The notes beneath the pieces are model-generated. The model was not told the origin of the DNA and ran no database searches. It saw only the letters and a list, made by a program, of their open reading frames with translations. 64,000 nucleotides of DNA, taken from the NCBI RefSeq assembly GCF_026711005.1, contig NZ_JAPPVJ010000002.1, positions 788,154 to 852,153 on the forward strand, given 5' to 3'. This stretch comes from Sphingobacterium sp. UT-1RO-CII-1. Lineage in GTDB: Bacteria > Bacteroidota > Bacteroidia > Sphingobacteriales > Sphingobacteriaceae. Below, in pieces: positions 8,062-17,371 of the stretch (its first letter is position 1; each line of letters begins with the position of its first letter). The position numbers and the translations under genes were made by a program.

Positions 8062-9432
8062 TTAATAATTTTTAAAAAACTTATCAGCAAAACTTACAAT
8101 ATTCAAACTATTATGATCAGGAGGAACCATAAATAAAAGATTACAGTTCAATGACTTAAAAGACTCTAGATATCTTTCTAGATTTGATAAAGTTGTAAGA
8201 ACCACAAGATTCTTGTGGTTAAAAGCATTTTTAATAAGCTCTTCCAAATTTCCTATTACTGCATTTTTATCTTTCAGAAGCTCTATATTGACTACAACCA
8301 CAGCATAATCAGCTTCTAACATAGCACCATTGTAAGAATTAAGAAAATTATTATCAAAAACATCATAGATATTTAACTCAATTATAGTAATCAAGTCTTT
8401 ATCTGGAAACTGCTCCTTTACTGCATGAATACTAGTTTTTAATTTATATGAAGAGTGTAAAATATCTTGATATACTACGCTACTCTCATTACTCGCCACA
8501 AACTCTAAGTAACGCACCGAGCTTCTAAAGTCTTTTATTGCTTCGTAAAAATCCGCACGCTTTACTCCTAACCATTCGCATACTGTGTATGCTCCAGCAA
8601 TATTAGACAAATTAAGCTTTCCAAAGACCTGTATAGGAATTTGACTTTCCCCTACACTTAAATAAGTTATGCCTTTATTTATTGTATACTCAGGCAGTTT
8701 ATACCCATGTCTATTTATTTTACACTCTGATGTTTTTTCAACAATCTCTTTTAAAACAGCATTATCTTTATTGTATATTAACGTTCCTTTTTCGGTTATA
8801 GTATCTATAAAAACTTCAAATTGCTCCATATATTCATTCTGATCCAAATCAGAGCCTGCCTCACTCCATTCGACTCCGCTTATTAAAGCAATATTAGGTC
8901 GAAATAAGTGAAATTTCGACCTTTTATCTATAGAAGATGCATAATACTCATCCCCCTCAATTAAAATGATTTTATTATGTTGTGTTAGCTTTACTAAAGA
9001 ATCGAATCCTTCTAACTTAGCTCCAACCAAATAATCAAAATCCTTTCCTATTTTCCTAAGTACATGCATCACCATACTCATGATCGTTGTTTTACCATAA
9101 GTACCAGCAATAACTACACGCAACTTATTGACACTTTGCTCATATACAAACTCAGGAAAAGAATATATCTTTAATCCCAACTGCTGTGCCTTTTCTAACT
9201 CAGGATTATTATCTTCCGCGTGCATTCCTAAAATCACTGCATCAATGTCTTCTGTTATTCGGCTTGGAAACCAACCAATCTCTTCCGGCAACAACCCTGC
9301 CCTCAACAAACTAGATCTTGATGGCTCAACTACCTGATCATCAGAGCCAGTAATCTGATGTCCTTGCTCTGCTAAAGAAATTGCTAAGTCATGCATAACA
9401 GTTCCACCAATAGCAATAAAATGAATGCGCAT
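8062..9432 (-). CDS. Mpl/MurC-like Mur ligase with altered active-site motifs
   Basis: 456 residues with a three-domain Mur ligase layout: N-terminal Rossmann (RIHFIAIGGTVMHDLAI), central ATPase (VIAGTYGKTTIMSMVMHVL, LIEGDEYYASSIDKRSKFHLF) and C-terminal domain. By overall pattern it is closest to Mpl, which ligates recycled murein tripeptide to UDP-MurNAc. Several residues that are normally conserved differ: the P-loop has Tyr112 where GTHGKT is usual, the usual DHxN segment reads SEAGSD, HNLxN reads LNLSN, RRLE reads RYLE, and the C-terminal DFAHxP segment reads DILHSS. It is last in the tpiA-prmA run, one base after prmA. It may be a divergent Mpl or a ligase with changed or lost activity. 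Confidence 0.75.
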   Translation of the reverse strand: MRIHFIAIGGTVMHDLAISLAEQGHQITGSDDQVVEPSRSSLLRAGLLPEEIGWFPSRITEDIDAVILGMHAEDNNPELEKAQQLGLKIYSFPEFVYEQSVNKLRVVIAGTYGKTTIMSMVMHVLRKIGKDFDYLVGAKLEGFDSLVKLTQHNKIILIEGDEYYASSIDKRSKFHLFRPNIALISGVEWSEAGSDLDQNEYMEQFEVFIDTITEKGTLIYNKDNAVLKEIVEKTSECKINRHGYKLPEYTINKGITYLSVGESQIPIQVFGKLNLSNIAGAYTVCEWLGVKRADFYEAIKDFRSSVRYLEFVASNESSVVYQDILHSSYKLKTSIHAVKEQFPDKDLITIIELNIYDVFDNNFLNSYNGAMLEADYAVVVVNIELLKDKNAVIGNLEELIKNAFNHKNLVVLTTLSNLERYLESFKSLNCNLLFMVPPDHNSLNIVSFADKFFKNY

Positions 9433-9433
9433 A

Positions 9434-10276
9434 CTAATACTTTTTAATAAATTTAGCGGAACACCACTTATCTAAAACCTTATGATTTTGATAAAGTAGG
9501 CCTAACGAATCTGCTTTTCCCCTTAGAATCTCAAGATCTGGACTTTCATAAAACCCACTCATATAAAGCTCTCCATTCTCCCGCAACACAATAGCATATT
9601 CATCGAGCTGATCAATCAGAATATTTCTATTAATATTGGCCAAAATAACATCAACGGCTTTTCCATGAATAACTTCTTTAGAACCCAACTTTGACTCTAT
9701 CATCATCACATTGTTAAGAACTTTATTTTCTTCCACACTAGCCACACATATTTCATCATAATCAACTGCTAATACCGTACGAGCATCTCGCTTAGCAGCT
9801 AATATGGCTAATATCCCTGTTCCACATCCCATATCAAGCACATCTTTACCCTTAAAATCATTCTCAAGGATATAAGATAACATCATTGAGGTAGTCTGGT
9901 GGTGCCCTGTTCCAAAGGACATTTTTGGATCTATCACTATCTCATAAGGTAAATCGATTTGTGGTTCGTGAAAAGTAGCACGTACATAACATAAACCATC
10001 TACAGTAATTGGCTGAAAATTACTCTCCCATAAACTATTCCAATTCTGCTCTTCGATATCCTCGATTTCATAAAAAACATCAAATCCATTTGTATTAGAG
10101 AGCAATACTGTTTCCAAAACTTGTACATCAAGATTAGCTGTAGGAATATAAGCAACAAAACCCTTAACTATATCTTCAAATGTATCGTACCCCACATCTC
10201 CCAAAGAGTCTATTAACAAATCTTTTTGCCAATCCTCCATGTTAGTGGAAGTAAAGATTACCGATGAATATTTCAT
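9434..10276 (-). CDS. prmA: Ribosomal protein L11 methyltransferase
   Basis: 280 residues. The N-terminal ~95 residues are the L11-recognition domain. The C-terminal class I methyltransferase domain has the SAM-binding motif VLDMGCGTGILAILAAKRDA, preceded by the PrmA signature DPKMSFGTGHHQTTSMML, and the NINRNIL catalytic loop. PrmA methylates L11 at several positions. The gene starts two bases after the tpiA stop and is tightly packed with the Mpl-like gene, so the three are probably one operon. Confidence 0.94.
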   Translation of the reverse strand: MKYSSVIFTSTNMEDWQKDLLIDSLGDVGYDTFEDIVKGFVAYIPTANLDVQVLETVLLSNTNGFDVFYEIEDIEEQNWNSLWESNFQPITVDGLCYVRATFHEPQIDLPYEIVIDPKMSFGTGHHQTTSMMLSYILENDFKGKDVLDMGCGTGILAILAAKRDARTVLAVDYDEICVASVEENKVLNNVMMIESKLGSKEVIHGKAVDVILANINRNILIDQLDEYAIVLRENGELYMSGFYESPDLEILRGKADSLGLLYQNHKVLDKWCSAKFIKKY

Positions 10277-10278
10277 CT

Positions 10279-11043
10279 CTACGTATTAAATACCTTCACT
10301 ATATCTAGAAAGTCCCTAGACTTTAATGATGCTCCTCCAATTAAGCCACCATCAATATCAGTTTGTGAAAAAAGTTCTTTTGCATTCGTAGGATTACAAC
10401 TTCCTCCATATAAAATAGTTGTTGCCTCTGCTACATCACTATTATAAGCCTTTGCAATACTTTTTCTAATAAATGCATGTACTTCCTGCGCCTGTTCAGG
10501 AGAAGCAGTAAGCCCCGTTCCAATAGCCCACACCGGTTCATATGCTAATACTATCTTTGCAAATTCGCTTGCAGACAAATGAAAAACACCTTTTTCCAAC
10601 TGCTCTTGAATGACATTAAAAAACTCACCTTGCTCTCTTTGATCCTTTGTTTCCCCAATACAAAAAATAGGTTTCAAACTGTTTTTAAGTGCCAAATTGA
10701 CCTTTTCAGCCAACACTTCATCGGTTTCTGCAAAATAGGCTCTACGCTCAGAGTGTCCCAAAATAACATATTCAGCACCTGTAGAACGCACTTGAGCAGC
10801 TGATACTTCACCTGTATAAGCCCCCGATTCGGCTTGATAAATATTTTGAGCACCAACCGAAACTTTATTCGAATTTGTCAATTGATGCAAACTATGCAAA
10901 TGAATTGCAGGACTGCATACTACTACCTCCTGATCACCTACAACCTCATCTTTAACCATATTCACAATTTCAGAAAACAAACTTAAACCTTGTTCATAAT
11001 CCAAATTCATTTTCCAATTACCTGCTACAATATTTTTACGCAT
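10279..11043 (-). CDS. tpiA: Triosephosphate isomerase
   Basis: 254 residues, normal length. Family motifs are in order: NWKMN with the active-site Lys, GHSERR with the catalytic His, AYEPVWAIGTG with the catalytic Glu, and YGGS near the C-terminus. The enzyme interconverts dihydroxyacetone phosphate and glyceraldehyde 3-phosphate in glycolysis. It is followed after two bases by prmA. Confidence 0.98.
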   Translation of the reverse strand: MRKNIVAGNWKMNLDYEQGLSLFSEIVNMVKDEVVGDQEVVVCSPAIHLHSLHQLTNSNKVSVGAQNIYQAESGAYTGEVSAAQVRSTGAEYVILGHSERRAYFAETDEVLAEKVNLALKNSLKPIFCIGETKDQREQGEFFNVIQEQLEKGVFHLSASEFAKIVLAYEPVWAIGTGLTASPEQAQEVHAFIRKSIAKAYNSDVAEATTILYGGSCNPTNAKELFSQTDIDGGLIGGASLKSRDFLDIVKVFNT

Positions 11044-11063
11044 ATCTTATTATTTTATTATGT

Positions 11064-12254
11064 TTATACTTTTATAAATATTTCTCTTTTTTTTCTCGTT
11101 TGTTCATAAACACTTGCTAACACATCGACTTCTATTCCATCTCTTTCACTTATTCTATCAATTCTTCTCTGCATCATCTCAGCAAAATTATCCCAAATAT
11201 AAGATGACTTCTTTCCATCTGTCAACCAAACAAAATCCGGTACAAATTTCGGAATAATATTCGATATTGCAATCTGGGCTCCCACTCCAATAACCGCCCC
11301 TGTTGTAATTGAGGAATTTATTCCGATCATTGCAAAGTCACCAATAAAAGTACCGATTTTCAACAAATCTGTATTCCGATAGTCAGCCAATTTATAGTCA
11401 TAAAGCTTAACCGAAGCCCAATTATTTTGTAAGTTAGAATTACTACATCCTGCCCCTATGTTACACCACTCTCCTAAAACTGCACATCCCAAATACCCCT
11501 CATGCCCTTTCGATGAATTACCTAAAAAAACTGCATTATTAACCTCTCCCCCTACTGTACATCTAGGACCTATAGTTACATTCGGATATAACTTCGCACC
11601 TGCTTTCACTCGTGAATATGCTCCTATAACCAAAGGCCCTTTTAAAACACTACTTTCCTCTATAACAGCCCCCTCCCCTATATATATAGGTCCTTTTACT
11701 GTATTAAACACACAACAAAAAGCTTCAACACTTTTCCCTAAGAACAAAGCTTCTCCAATTAAGGTATTACTGGGCTCTAACATCTCAGAAGCAACATTTT
11801 TCGTAAGCAAATCAAAATCAGCACAAATCTGTTGTTCATTTTTCAGATAAATATCCTCTAAAAACTCTATCAAAACAGGGTGTCCCTCATATTCAAGAGC
11901 TATAAAGTCATCAGCGTTAGGTTCCTCGACCCATTGTGATGTTCTATATGCCAACCACCTTCCCTTGCTTTCCAAAACGGTGTTCATTGGTAACGAAGCT
12001 AACACCATTAAAAGCTCCTCAGACGGACAAAGATTTGCTCTTACCACCAAAAAACTCCCTTCCTCGGGTCTTGCAGCATATTTACCTTGAAGATGTTCTG
12101 CGGTATGATAACTTACTTTTACATTCCAAAATTTCCTCCATTTTTCAGCTATCGTTAAAATACCTACCCTCAATTCAGCAGCAGATCTCGTATGTAATAA
12201 AGGCAATAAATGCTGTCGCCACACCGCTCGATCATGTAATACAACTTCCAACAT
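11064..12254 (-). CDS. Putative sugar nucleotidyltransferase with left-handed beta-helix (GlmU-like)
   Basis: 396 residues from the ATG at 12254 (MLEVVLHD); seven further upstream codons are open but less likely. The N-terminus resembles the NTP_transf_4-type domain of Bacteroidota GlmU-like proteins (LLPLLHTRSAAELRVGILTIAEKW). The second half is hexapeptide-repeat beta-helix (GPIYIGEGAVIEESSVLKG, then VIGAYSRVKAGAKLYPNVTI). The usual LTFTRPVAE stretch reads LLHTRSAAE here. It may make or acetylate a nucleotide sugar for the cell wall, but no substrate is evident. It sits 20 bases upstream of tpiA and is probably the first gene of that operon. Confidence 0.75.
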   Translation of the reverse strand: MLEVVLHDRAVWRQHLLPLLHTRSAAELRVGILTIAEKWRKFWNVKVSYHTAEHLQGKYAARPEEGSFLVVRANLCPSEELLMVLASLPMNTVLESKGRWLAYRTSQWVEEPNADDFIALEYEGHPVLIEFLEDIYLKNEQQICADFDLLTKNVASEMLEPSNTLIGEALFLGKSVEAFCCVFNTVKGPIYIGEGAVIEESSVLKGPLVIGAYSRVKAGAKLYPNVTIGPRCTVGGEVNNAVFLGNSSKGHEGYLGCAVLGEWCNIGAGCSNSNLQNNWASVKLYDYKLADYRNTDLLKIGTFIGDFAMIGINSSITTGAVIGVGAQIAISNIIPKFVPDFVWLTDGKKSSYIWDNFAEMMQRRIDRISERDGIEVDVLASVYEQTRKKREIFIKV

Positions 12255-12272
12255 AAAGCAAATTTTAAAATA

Positions 12273-12306
12273 CAAAAAAAATCCCGATAAGTACTCCTAT
12301 CGGGAT
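12273..12306 (-). terminator. Rho-independent terminator of rpmE2
   Basis: 9-bp stem (ATCCCGATA at 12281-12289, TATCGGGAT at 12298-12306). On the minus strand it is followed by eight T residues. It separates rpmE2 from the downstream nucleotidyltransferase gene. Confidence 0.82.
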
Positions 12307-12333
12307 AAAGCTATAACGTTTTAATTCGCTACC

Positions 12334-12582
12334 TTATTTTTTATTGTAACGAGTACGGAATTTATCGATACGACCTGCCGTATCAACCAATTTCATTTTA
12401 CCTGTATAAAAAGGATGGGATGTATGAGAAATCTCCAATTTCACTAATGGATATTCGTTGCCATCTTCCCAAGCAATAGTTTCTCTCGTCTCTACACATG
12501 ATTTAGTTACAAAAGCATAGTCATTAGACATATCTTTAAAAACAACTAATCTGTAGTTTGATGGATGCAAATCTTTTTTCAT
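12334..12582 (-). CDS. rpmE2: 50S ribosomal protein L31, type B (zinc-free form)
   Basis: 82 residues with the L31 signature [31 protein letters not shown]. It lacks the CXXC pairs of the zinc-binding type A protein and has only one Cys, so it is type B. It is a large-subunit ribosomal protein; type B forms replace the zinc form under zinc limitation in many bacteria. It is monocistronic, with its own promoter and terminator. Confidence 0.96.
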   Translation of the reverse strand: MKKDLHPSNYRLVVFKDMSNDYAFVTKSCVETRETIAWEDGNEYPLVKLEISHTSHPFYTGKMKLVDTAGRIDKFRTRYNKK

Positions 12583-12622
12583 TTTATCTTTATGATTACG
12601 TATTACTTCAACAATCGAGGTG

Positions 12623-12630
12623 CAAAGATA
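12623..12630 (-). promoter_or_regulatory. -7 promoter element for rpmE2
   Basis: The minus strand reads TATCTTTG, about 40 bases before the start codon. Confidence 0.5.
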
Positions 12631-12812
12631 ATCTAACTTTTCAAAAAAGACAAAATTATCTACACATTTTTGTGTAAGCCAATTCTTTGTTGCATCGCAA
12701 ATATAATACTTATCCCTCTAAAACAAGACAACTTCACACCGTAAATTTAACGAAGGTAGCGTCAATTTTAAGGCTATTTTGTAAGTATGCACCTACATTG
12801 CCGCTTTTTTAC

Positions 12813-12820
12813 TATTTTTG
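12813..12820 (+). promoter_or_regulatory. -7 promoter element for lysS
   Basis: TATTTTTG followed by C, about 90 bases before the lysS ATG. No clear -33 box is seen. Confidence 0.45.
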
Positions 12821-12909
12821 CATCCCTGCATAATACATAAATACTTTCCTCTGAAAGAAAAAATCACAGTATTAGCTGGCTTATACTTTAAGATTTTAAT
12901 TGTAAAAAT

Positions 12910-14631
12910 ATGAGTGCTTTATTATCGGAACAGGAACAACAAAGAAGATCTAGCCTTCAAGCTATCATCGATTTAGGTATTAACCCCTATCCGGCACATG
13001 AATTTGAAGTTAACGTTTCTGCTGCTGACATTTTAGAGAACTATGATCGTGACAAACTAAACTATAAGAACATACGTTTCGCAGGTCGCATCATGACACG
13101 TCGTGTTATGGGGAACGCATCGTTCATGGAGCTTCAAGATGCCAGTGGTCGTATCCAAACTTATGTTAAACGTGATGAGATCTGCCCGACAGATGATAAA
13201 ACACTATACAATACAGTTTTCAAGAAACTATTAGATATAGGCGACATCGTTGGCGTTGAAGGTTATGTTTTCACTACACAGACAGGTGAGATCTCCATAC
13301 ATGTACAAAAGTTATCTATTCTATCGAAAGCCTTACGTCCACTACCAATTGTCAAAGAAGCTGATGGAAAAACTTACGATGCTTTTACAGACCCTGAGTT
13401 GCGTTACCGCATGCGTTATGTCGACTTAATTGTTAACCCTCAAAATAGAGAAACGTTTATCAAGCGTACTAAACTTTTCAGCGCGATGCGCGAATACTTT
13501 AACGACGCTGGTTATATGGAGGTAGAAACTCCTGTTCTCCAATCTATACCTGGAGGTGCTGCTGCACGTCCCTTTACCACCCATCACAATGCTTTAGATA
13601 TTCCACTTTATCTACGTATCGCGAATGAACTCTACTTAAAACGCCTAATCGTTGGTGGATTTGAAGGTGTTTACGAGTTTTCTAAAAACTTCCGCAATGA
13701 AGGTATGGACAGAACCCATAATCCAGAGTTTACAGTAATGGAGATTTATGTAGCCTACAAAGACTACAACTGGATGATGAAATTTACTGAAAACCTAATA
13801 GAGCACTGTGCCCAATCAGTTAATGGAACTACGAAAGCAACCTTTGGCGAACATAATATAGATTTCAAAGCTCCATATAAACGGGTTACAATGACACAGG
13901 CTATCATCGACTTTACCGGTTTTGATATTACCGGAAAAACAGAAGATGAAATCCGTGAAGCTGCAAAAAGTATGGGAATTGCTGTAGATGCCAGTATGGG
14001 TAAAGGTAAGTTAATCGATGAAATTTTCGGTGAAAAATGCGAAGGTAACTATATTCAACCGACATTTATTACTGATTATCCGATAGAGATGTCTCCATTA
14101 ACGAAAAAGCATCGGGATAACCCTGAGTTGACAGAACGTTTTGAATTGATGATTTGTGGTAAAGAAATCGCAAATGCGTACTCAGAGCTTAATGACCCCA
14201 TAGATCAACGCGAGCGCTTCGAAGAACAAATGCGTTTATCCGAAAAGGGTGACGATGAAGCTATGTTTATCGACCAAGACTTCATACGAGCTTTAGAATA
14301 TGGCATGCCCCCCACATCAGGTCTAGGCATAGGAATGGATCGTCTAATCATGTTCTTAACAAACAATGCTTCTATACAAGAAGTTTTATTTTTCCCACAA
14401 ATGCGCCCTGAAAAAGTAGCAAAGACAACTTCTACCGAAGATTATCTAGCACTAGGTATCCCTATCGACTGGGTACCAGTTTTGCAAAAAATGGGTTTTT
14501 TGACAATAGAATCTCTTAAGGAAGCTAATCCAAATAAAGTATTCAATGATTTAGGGGGTATGAGAAAAAAAATGAAACTAGACATTACCATGCCCACGAA
14601 AGAAGAAGTTCTTAATTGGTTTACTAATTAA
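12910..14631 (+). CDS. lysS: Lysyl-tRNA synthetase, class II
   Basis: 573 residues. An N-terminal OB-fold anticodon-binding domain (residues ~55-150) is followed by the class II catalytic core with motif 2 (FRNEGMDRTHNPEFTVMEIY) and motif 3 (GLGIGMDRLIMFL). It charges tRNA-Lys. The core ends near residue 500 with FFPQMRPE. About 70 further residues (ALGIPIDWVPVLQKMGF and on) form a helical C-terminal extension absent from the E. coli enzyme but common in Bacteroidota. The transcript ends in a strong hairpin directly downstream. Confidence 0.97.
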   Translation: MSALLSEQEQQRRSSLQAIIDLGINPYPAHEFEVNVSAADILENYDRDKLNYKNIRFAGRIMTRRVMGNASFMELQDASGRIQTYVKRDEICPTDDKTLYNTVFKKLLDIGDIVGVEGYVFTTQTGEISIHVQKLSILSKALRPLPIVKEADGKTYDAFTDPELRYRMRYVDLIVNPQNRETFIKRTKLFSAMREYFNDAGYMEVETPVLQSIPGGAAARPFTTHHNALDIPLYLRIANELYLKRLIVGGFEGVYEFSKNFRNEGMDRTHNPEFTVMEIYVAYKDYNWMMKFTENLIEHCAQSVNGTTKATFGEHNIDFKAPYKRVTMTQAIIDFTGFDITGKTEDEIREAAKSMGIAVDASMGKGKLIDEIFGEKCEGNYIQPTFITDYPIEMSPLTKKHRDNPELTERFELMICGKEIANAYSELNDPIDQRERFEEQMRLSEKGDDEAMFIDQDFIRALEYGMPPTSGLGIGMDRLIMFLTNNASIQEVLFFPQMRPEKVAKTTSTEDYLALGIPIDWVPVLQKMGFLTIESLKEANPNKVFNDLGGMRKKMKLDITMPTKEEVLNWFTN

Positions 14632-14652
14632 GAACAATCACTTGGTTATTTA

Positions 14653-14704
14653 AAAAGAAGAAATGGTTAAACACCTACATTACATGTATTCCATTTCTTC
14701 TTTT
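14653..14704 (+). terminator. Terminator of lysS
   Basis: 14-bp perfect stem (AAAAGAAGAAATGG / CCATTTCTTCTTTT) with a 24-base loop and a T-rich right arm. Confidence 0.7.
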
Positions 14705-14750
14705 CATTTACAAACAGATCCCGGAAGCCCGTTATTTCAATTTTAAATAA

Positions 14751-14948
14751 ATGACAGTAGAAGAATTAAAAACCGCCTTATTAAATAGGGATTTTCCAGA
14801 AACAGTAAAAATAGACAAACATCAGGTTGTTTCTGAAGTTGATAAGTTTCTAAAAATACAATTTATCGAAATAGATATCTGGAAAAAAGAAATCATAAAA
14901 TCTCCTGCATATCTACGTTTATTAGCTTTCCACGAAGCTGTGCGGTAA
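14751..14948 (+). CDS. Small conserved-looking protein of unknown function (65 aa)
   Basis: 65 residues beginning MTVEELKTALLNRDFPETVKI, mixed alpha and short extended segments, no signal peptide or membrane segment. The regular amphipathic pattern and the WKKEIIKSPAYLRLLAFHEAV ending look like a real folded protein. I have a weak recollection of similar small Bacteroidota proteins (possibly the DUF6965 group) but cannot confirm it. It stands alone after the lysS terminator. Confidence 0.6.
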   Translation: MTVEELKTALLNRDFPETVKIDKHQVVSEVDKFLKIQFIEIDIWKKEIIKSPAYLRLLAFHEAVR

Positions 14949-15103
14949 TGCTTTAACCAAAAATAAACTCTACCTCGTATACCTTTTTATACTAGTTTAG
15001 GATATTACATTTTTTGGATTTCTTTCTTAATTGCAAAATGTTTCTAATTTTAAAAGATAATCTGTATTACAAACTTTAAATACATTTTGAACACAACTAT
15101 AAG

Positions 15104-16000
15104 ATGAATTTTGAAAAACATACAGTAACAAACTTCCTTCCTAACCACATTCTAGCTCCTCTAACTTCTTATTTTGAAATTATTACTCTAAATGAGTATC
15201 TAAATACTCGCAACGTTACCTCTCCACATACGCATGATTTCTTTCAAATCATATGGTTTCAATCAGGCAATGGAACACATAAAGTCGATTTTCAAAGCTA
15301 CACTATTGTAGAACATTCCCTATTTCTGATCGGGCCAAATCAAGTACACTCTTTTGATAAATCAAAGGCTTATAATGGATATGTTCTAAATTTTAGTGAA
15401 AACTTTATTGTACAAAGAGATAGTGATGTTGACTTCTTCCTTAAATGCAGTATGTTCAATAATCCATTTCAACAGCCTTCATGTTATATTGGAAGTGGTA
15501 ATCAAAAAAAAATAAGCGAATATATAGAGCAAATACAAAGCGAACTAGCTCAAGATGAATCTTTTGGCCGAGAAGAGCTTTTACGTTTTTACCTAAAAGC
15601 TCTTCTTATCCAAGTACAAAGACATAAAATTCAGTTAGAGCATACTTCCTCAGCCCCGAGCCCTTTTATTATAGATGAAAGAAAGAATATGATGATTCGT
15701 TTCGTCAACTTAATCGAAGAAAACTACCATAAAAACCTCACCGTTTCTGAATACGCAGACCGATTACACATTTCAATGCGTACTCTTTCTAACTTAACTC
15801 ACAACCTAGTTAAAAAAACTCCTTCATCCATTATACAAGACCGTATAATACTAGAAGCAAAAAGATTAATACAGCATTCTTCCCTACATATAAATCAAAT
15901 ATCAGATAGGCTCGGATTCAAAGACAACTCCTACTTTGTCAAGTATTTTAAAAAACATACTAAAAAAACACCTTCTGATTTCCGGAACAAATACCAATAA
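15104..16000 (+). CDS. AraC family transcriptional regulator (cupin-HTH)
   Basis: 298 residues. Residues ~30-130 form a cupin sensor domain (SPHTHDFFQIIWFQSGNGTH, HSLFLIGPNQVHSFD). Residues ~200-298 are the two-HTH AraC DNA-binding domain (LTVSEYADRLHISMRTLSNL, INQISDRLGFKDNSYFVKYF), ending TPSDFRNKYQ. It lies just before a gene for a small exported DsrE-like protein on the same strand, which could be a target; this is inference from position. Confidence 0.92.
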   Translation: MNFEKHTVTNFLPNHILAPLTSYFEIITLNEYLNTRNVTSPHTHDFFQIIWFQSGNGTHKVDFQSYTIVEHSLFLIGPNQVHSFDKSKAYNGYVLNFSENFIVQRDSDVDFFLKCSMFNNPFQQPSCYIGSGNQKKISEYIEQIQSELAQDESFGREELLRFYLKALLIQVQRHKIQLEHTSSAPSPFIIDERKNMMIRFVNLIEENYHKNLTVSEYADRLHISMRTLSNLTHNLVKKTPSSIIQDRIILEAKRLIQHSSLHINQISDRLGFKDNSYFVKYFKKHTKKTPSDFRNKYQ

Positions 16001-16084
16001 CTACCATTTTTTCTCCCGTTTCTCCATTTTATCTCTACCTATTTATAGCGAAATTTGCATTAGTATATAAAACAACTAAAAAAA

Positions 16085-16540
16085 ATGGCTATGAAAATGA
16101 AATCATTATTTACAACTATTTTATCAGTACTTCTCCTAAGTGTTACTCTTCTTGCTACAGCGCAAACATCTACAAATACAAATGGACTCATCTACAATGG
16201 AACATCTACAAAGTTTGGCGTCATGATTACAGATGTCATGCACTTTAAGGTAGCATTAGAAACTGCAGAACTTATGAACCTTAAAAAAAACGGTTACATT
16301 TTTGAAATCGTTATGGTTGGTAAGTTAGCTAAAGAAATTGCTGAAAATAAGGAATTAAAAGCAGACATTGAAAAAAGCGAAGCTGTTGGCGCAAAACTTG
16401 TAGTATGTGAATATGCGCTAGATTTGTTTAAAGTTGACAAATCGAAAATTGACAAAAGAATTGAAATCACAAAAAACGCATGGTTGTACATGTTTGAACT
16501 GAAAGATAAAGGATACAACACATTGGATATACAATCATAA
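16085..16540 (+). CDS. Exported DsrE-like small protein
   Basis: 151 residues with a Sec signal peptide ending near ATAQ-TS (residues ~1-27). The mature part has the alternating strand/helix pattern of the DsrE/DsrF fold (FGVMITDVMHFKVALETAEL, GYIFEIVMVGKL, EAVGAKLVVCEYALDLF), including the single Cys in a VVCEYAL segment, where DsrE-like proteins carry their functional cysteine. Family members handle sulfur transfer or persulfide; here it would be periplasmic. The assignment is by fold pattern only. Confidence 0.6.
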   Translation: MAMKMKSLFTTILSVLLLSVTLLATAQTSTNTNGLIYNGTSTKFGVMITDVMHFKVALETAELMNLKKNGYIFEIVMVGKLAKEIAENKELKADIEKSEAVGAKLVVCEYALDLFKVDKSKIDKRIEITKNAWLYMFELKDKGYNTLDIQS

Positions 16541-16634
16541 CAAAGAAGTCCTTTTACAGGATAGTTTAATTGAAGACCACACTATTACTACTTGTATTTA
16601 CACCATCATCATTTAGGTTTATAATTGATTAGTT

Positions 16635-16671
16635 AAAGGATTTTCACTCTCCATGTTTGAAAATCCTTTTT
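16635..16671 (+). terminator. Terminator after the DsrE-like gene
   Basis: 12-bp stem (AAAGGATTTTCA / TGAAAATCCTTT) with an 11-base loop, followed by a T run. Confidence 0.85.
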
Positions 16672-16756
16672 TGTTTTCATTATTAAACCACATCATCAAT
16701 ATGTTTTTTCCTGAATATGGCTTTTAAATAAAAAATTATAGCTAATTTTCAGCTAC

Positions 16757-17371
16757 ATGAATATTGAAAAAAGTGTTAAACAAAAAATGATATCAGGGGA
16801 TCCGTACCAAGCTAATGGCCGTGAGTTGTTTGACGATAGGCAGCGAGCTAAACAGGCTCTACAGACCTTGAATCTACTAGATCCTTCTAAAATAAAAGAA
16901 AGAAACAGTATCATAAAAAACCTACTCGGAAAAACTGCTAAAGGTTTTTTTATCGAACCACCATTTCGGTGCGATTATGGCTATAATATAGAAGTTGGAA
17001 ATGCTTTTTATGCTAATTACAACCTAACAATTTTAGATAGTGCGCCAGTAATTATAGGGAACAACGTTCTAATAGGTCCCAATGTATCGTTATTTACCGC
17101 CAGTCACCCCATAGATTCATCCTTAAGAATAAAGGGGTGGGAAATTGCAAAACCAATAACAATAGAAGATGCCGTCTGGATCGGTGGGAATACCGTTATC
17201 AACCCAGGTGTAACCATCGGAGCTGGGACAGTAATTGGTTCTGGATCTGTAGTAACTAAAAACATACCTGCAGGCGTGGTTGCAGCAGGCAACCCATGCA
17301 GAATTATACGAAAAATAACTGATCAAGATAAAGAAGATTTCTCATGGCAAATCAAAAAGACCTCAAAATAG
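16757..17371 (+). CDS. Maltose/galactoside O-acetyltransferase-like hexapeptide transferase
   Basis: 204 residues. An N-terminal helical Mac domain (KQKMISGDPYQANGRELFDDR) precedes a left-handed beta-helix with the LacA/Maa signature: FRCDYGYNIEVGNAFYANYN, the catalytic His in FTASHPI, and PGVTIGAGTVIGSGSVVTKN. It transfers acetyl from acetyl-CoA to a sugar hydroxyl in the cytoplasm. Its 3' end overlaps the next gene by 28 bases, so the two are translationally linked. Confidence 0.9.
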   Translation: MNIEKSVKQKMISGDPYQANGRELFDDRQRAKQALQTLNLLDPSKIKERNSIIKNLLGKTAKGFFIEPPFRCDYGYNIEVGNAFYANYNLTILDSAPVIIGNNVLIGPNVSLFTASHPIDSSLRIKGWEIAKPITIEDAVWIGGNTVINPGVTIGAGTVIGSGSVVTKNIPAGVVAAGNPCRIIRKITDQDKEDFSWQIKKTSK

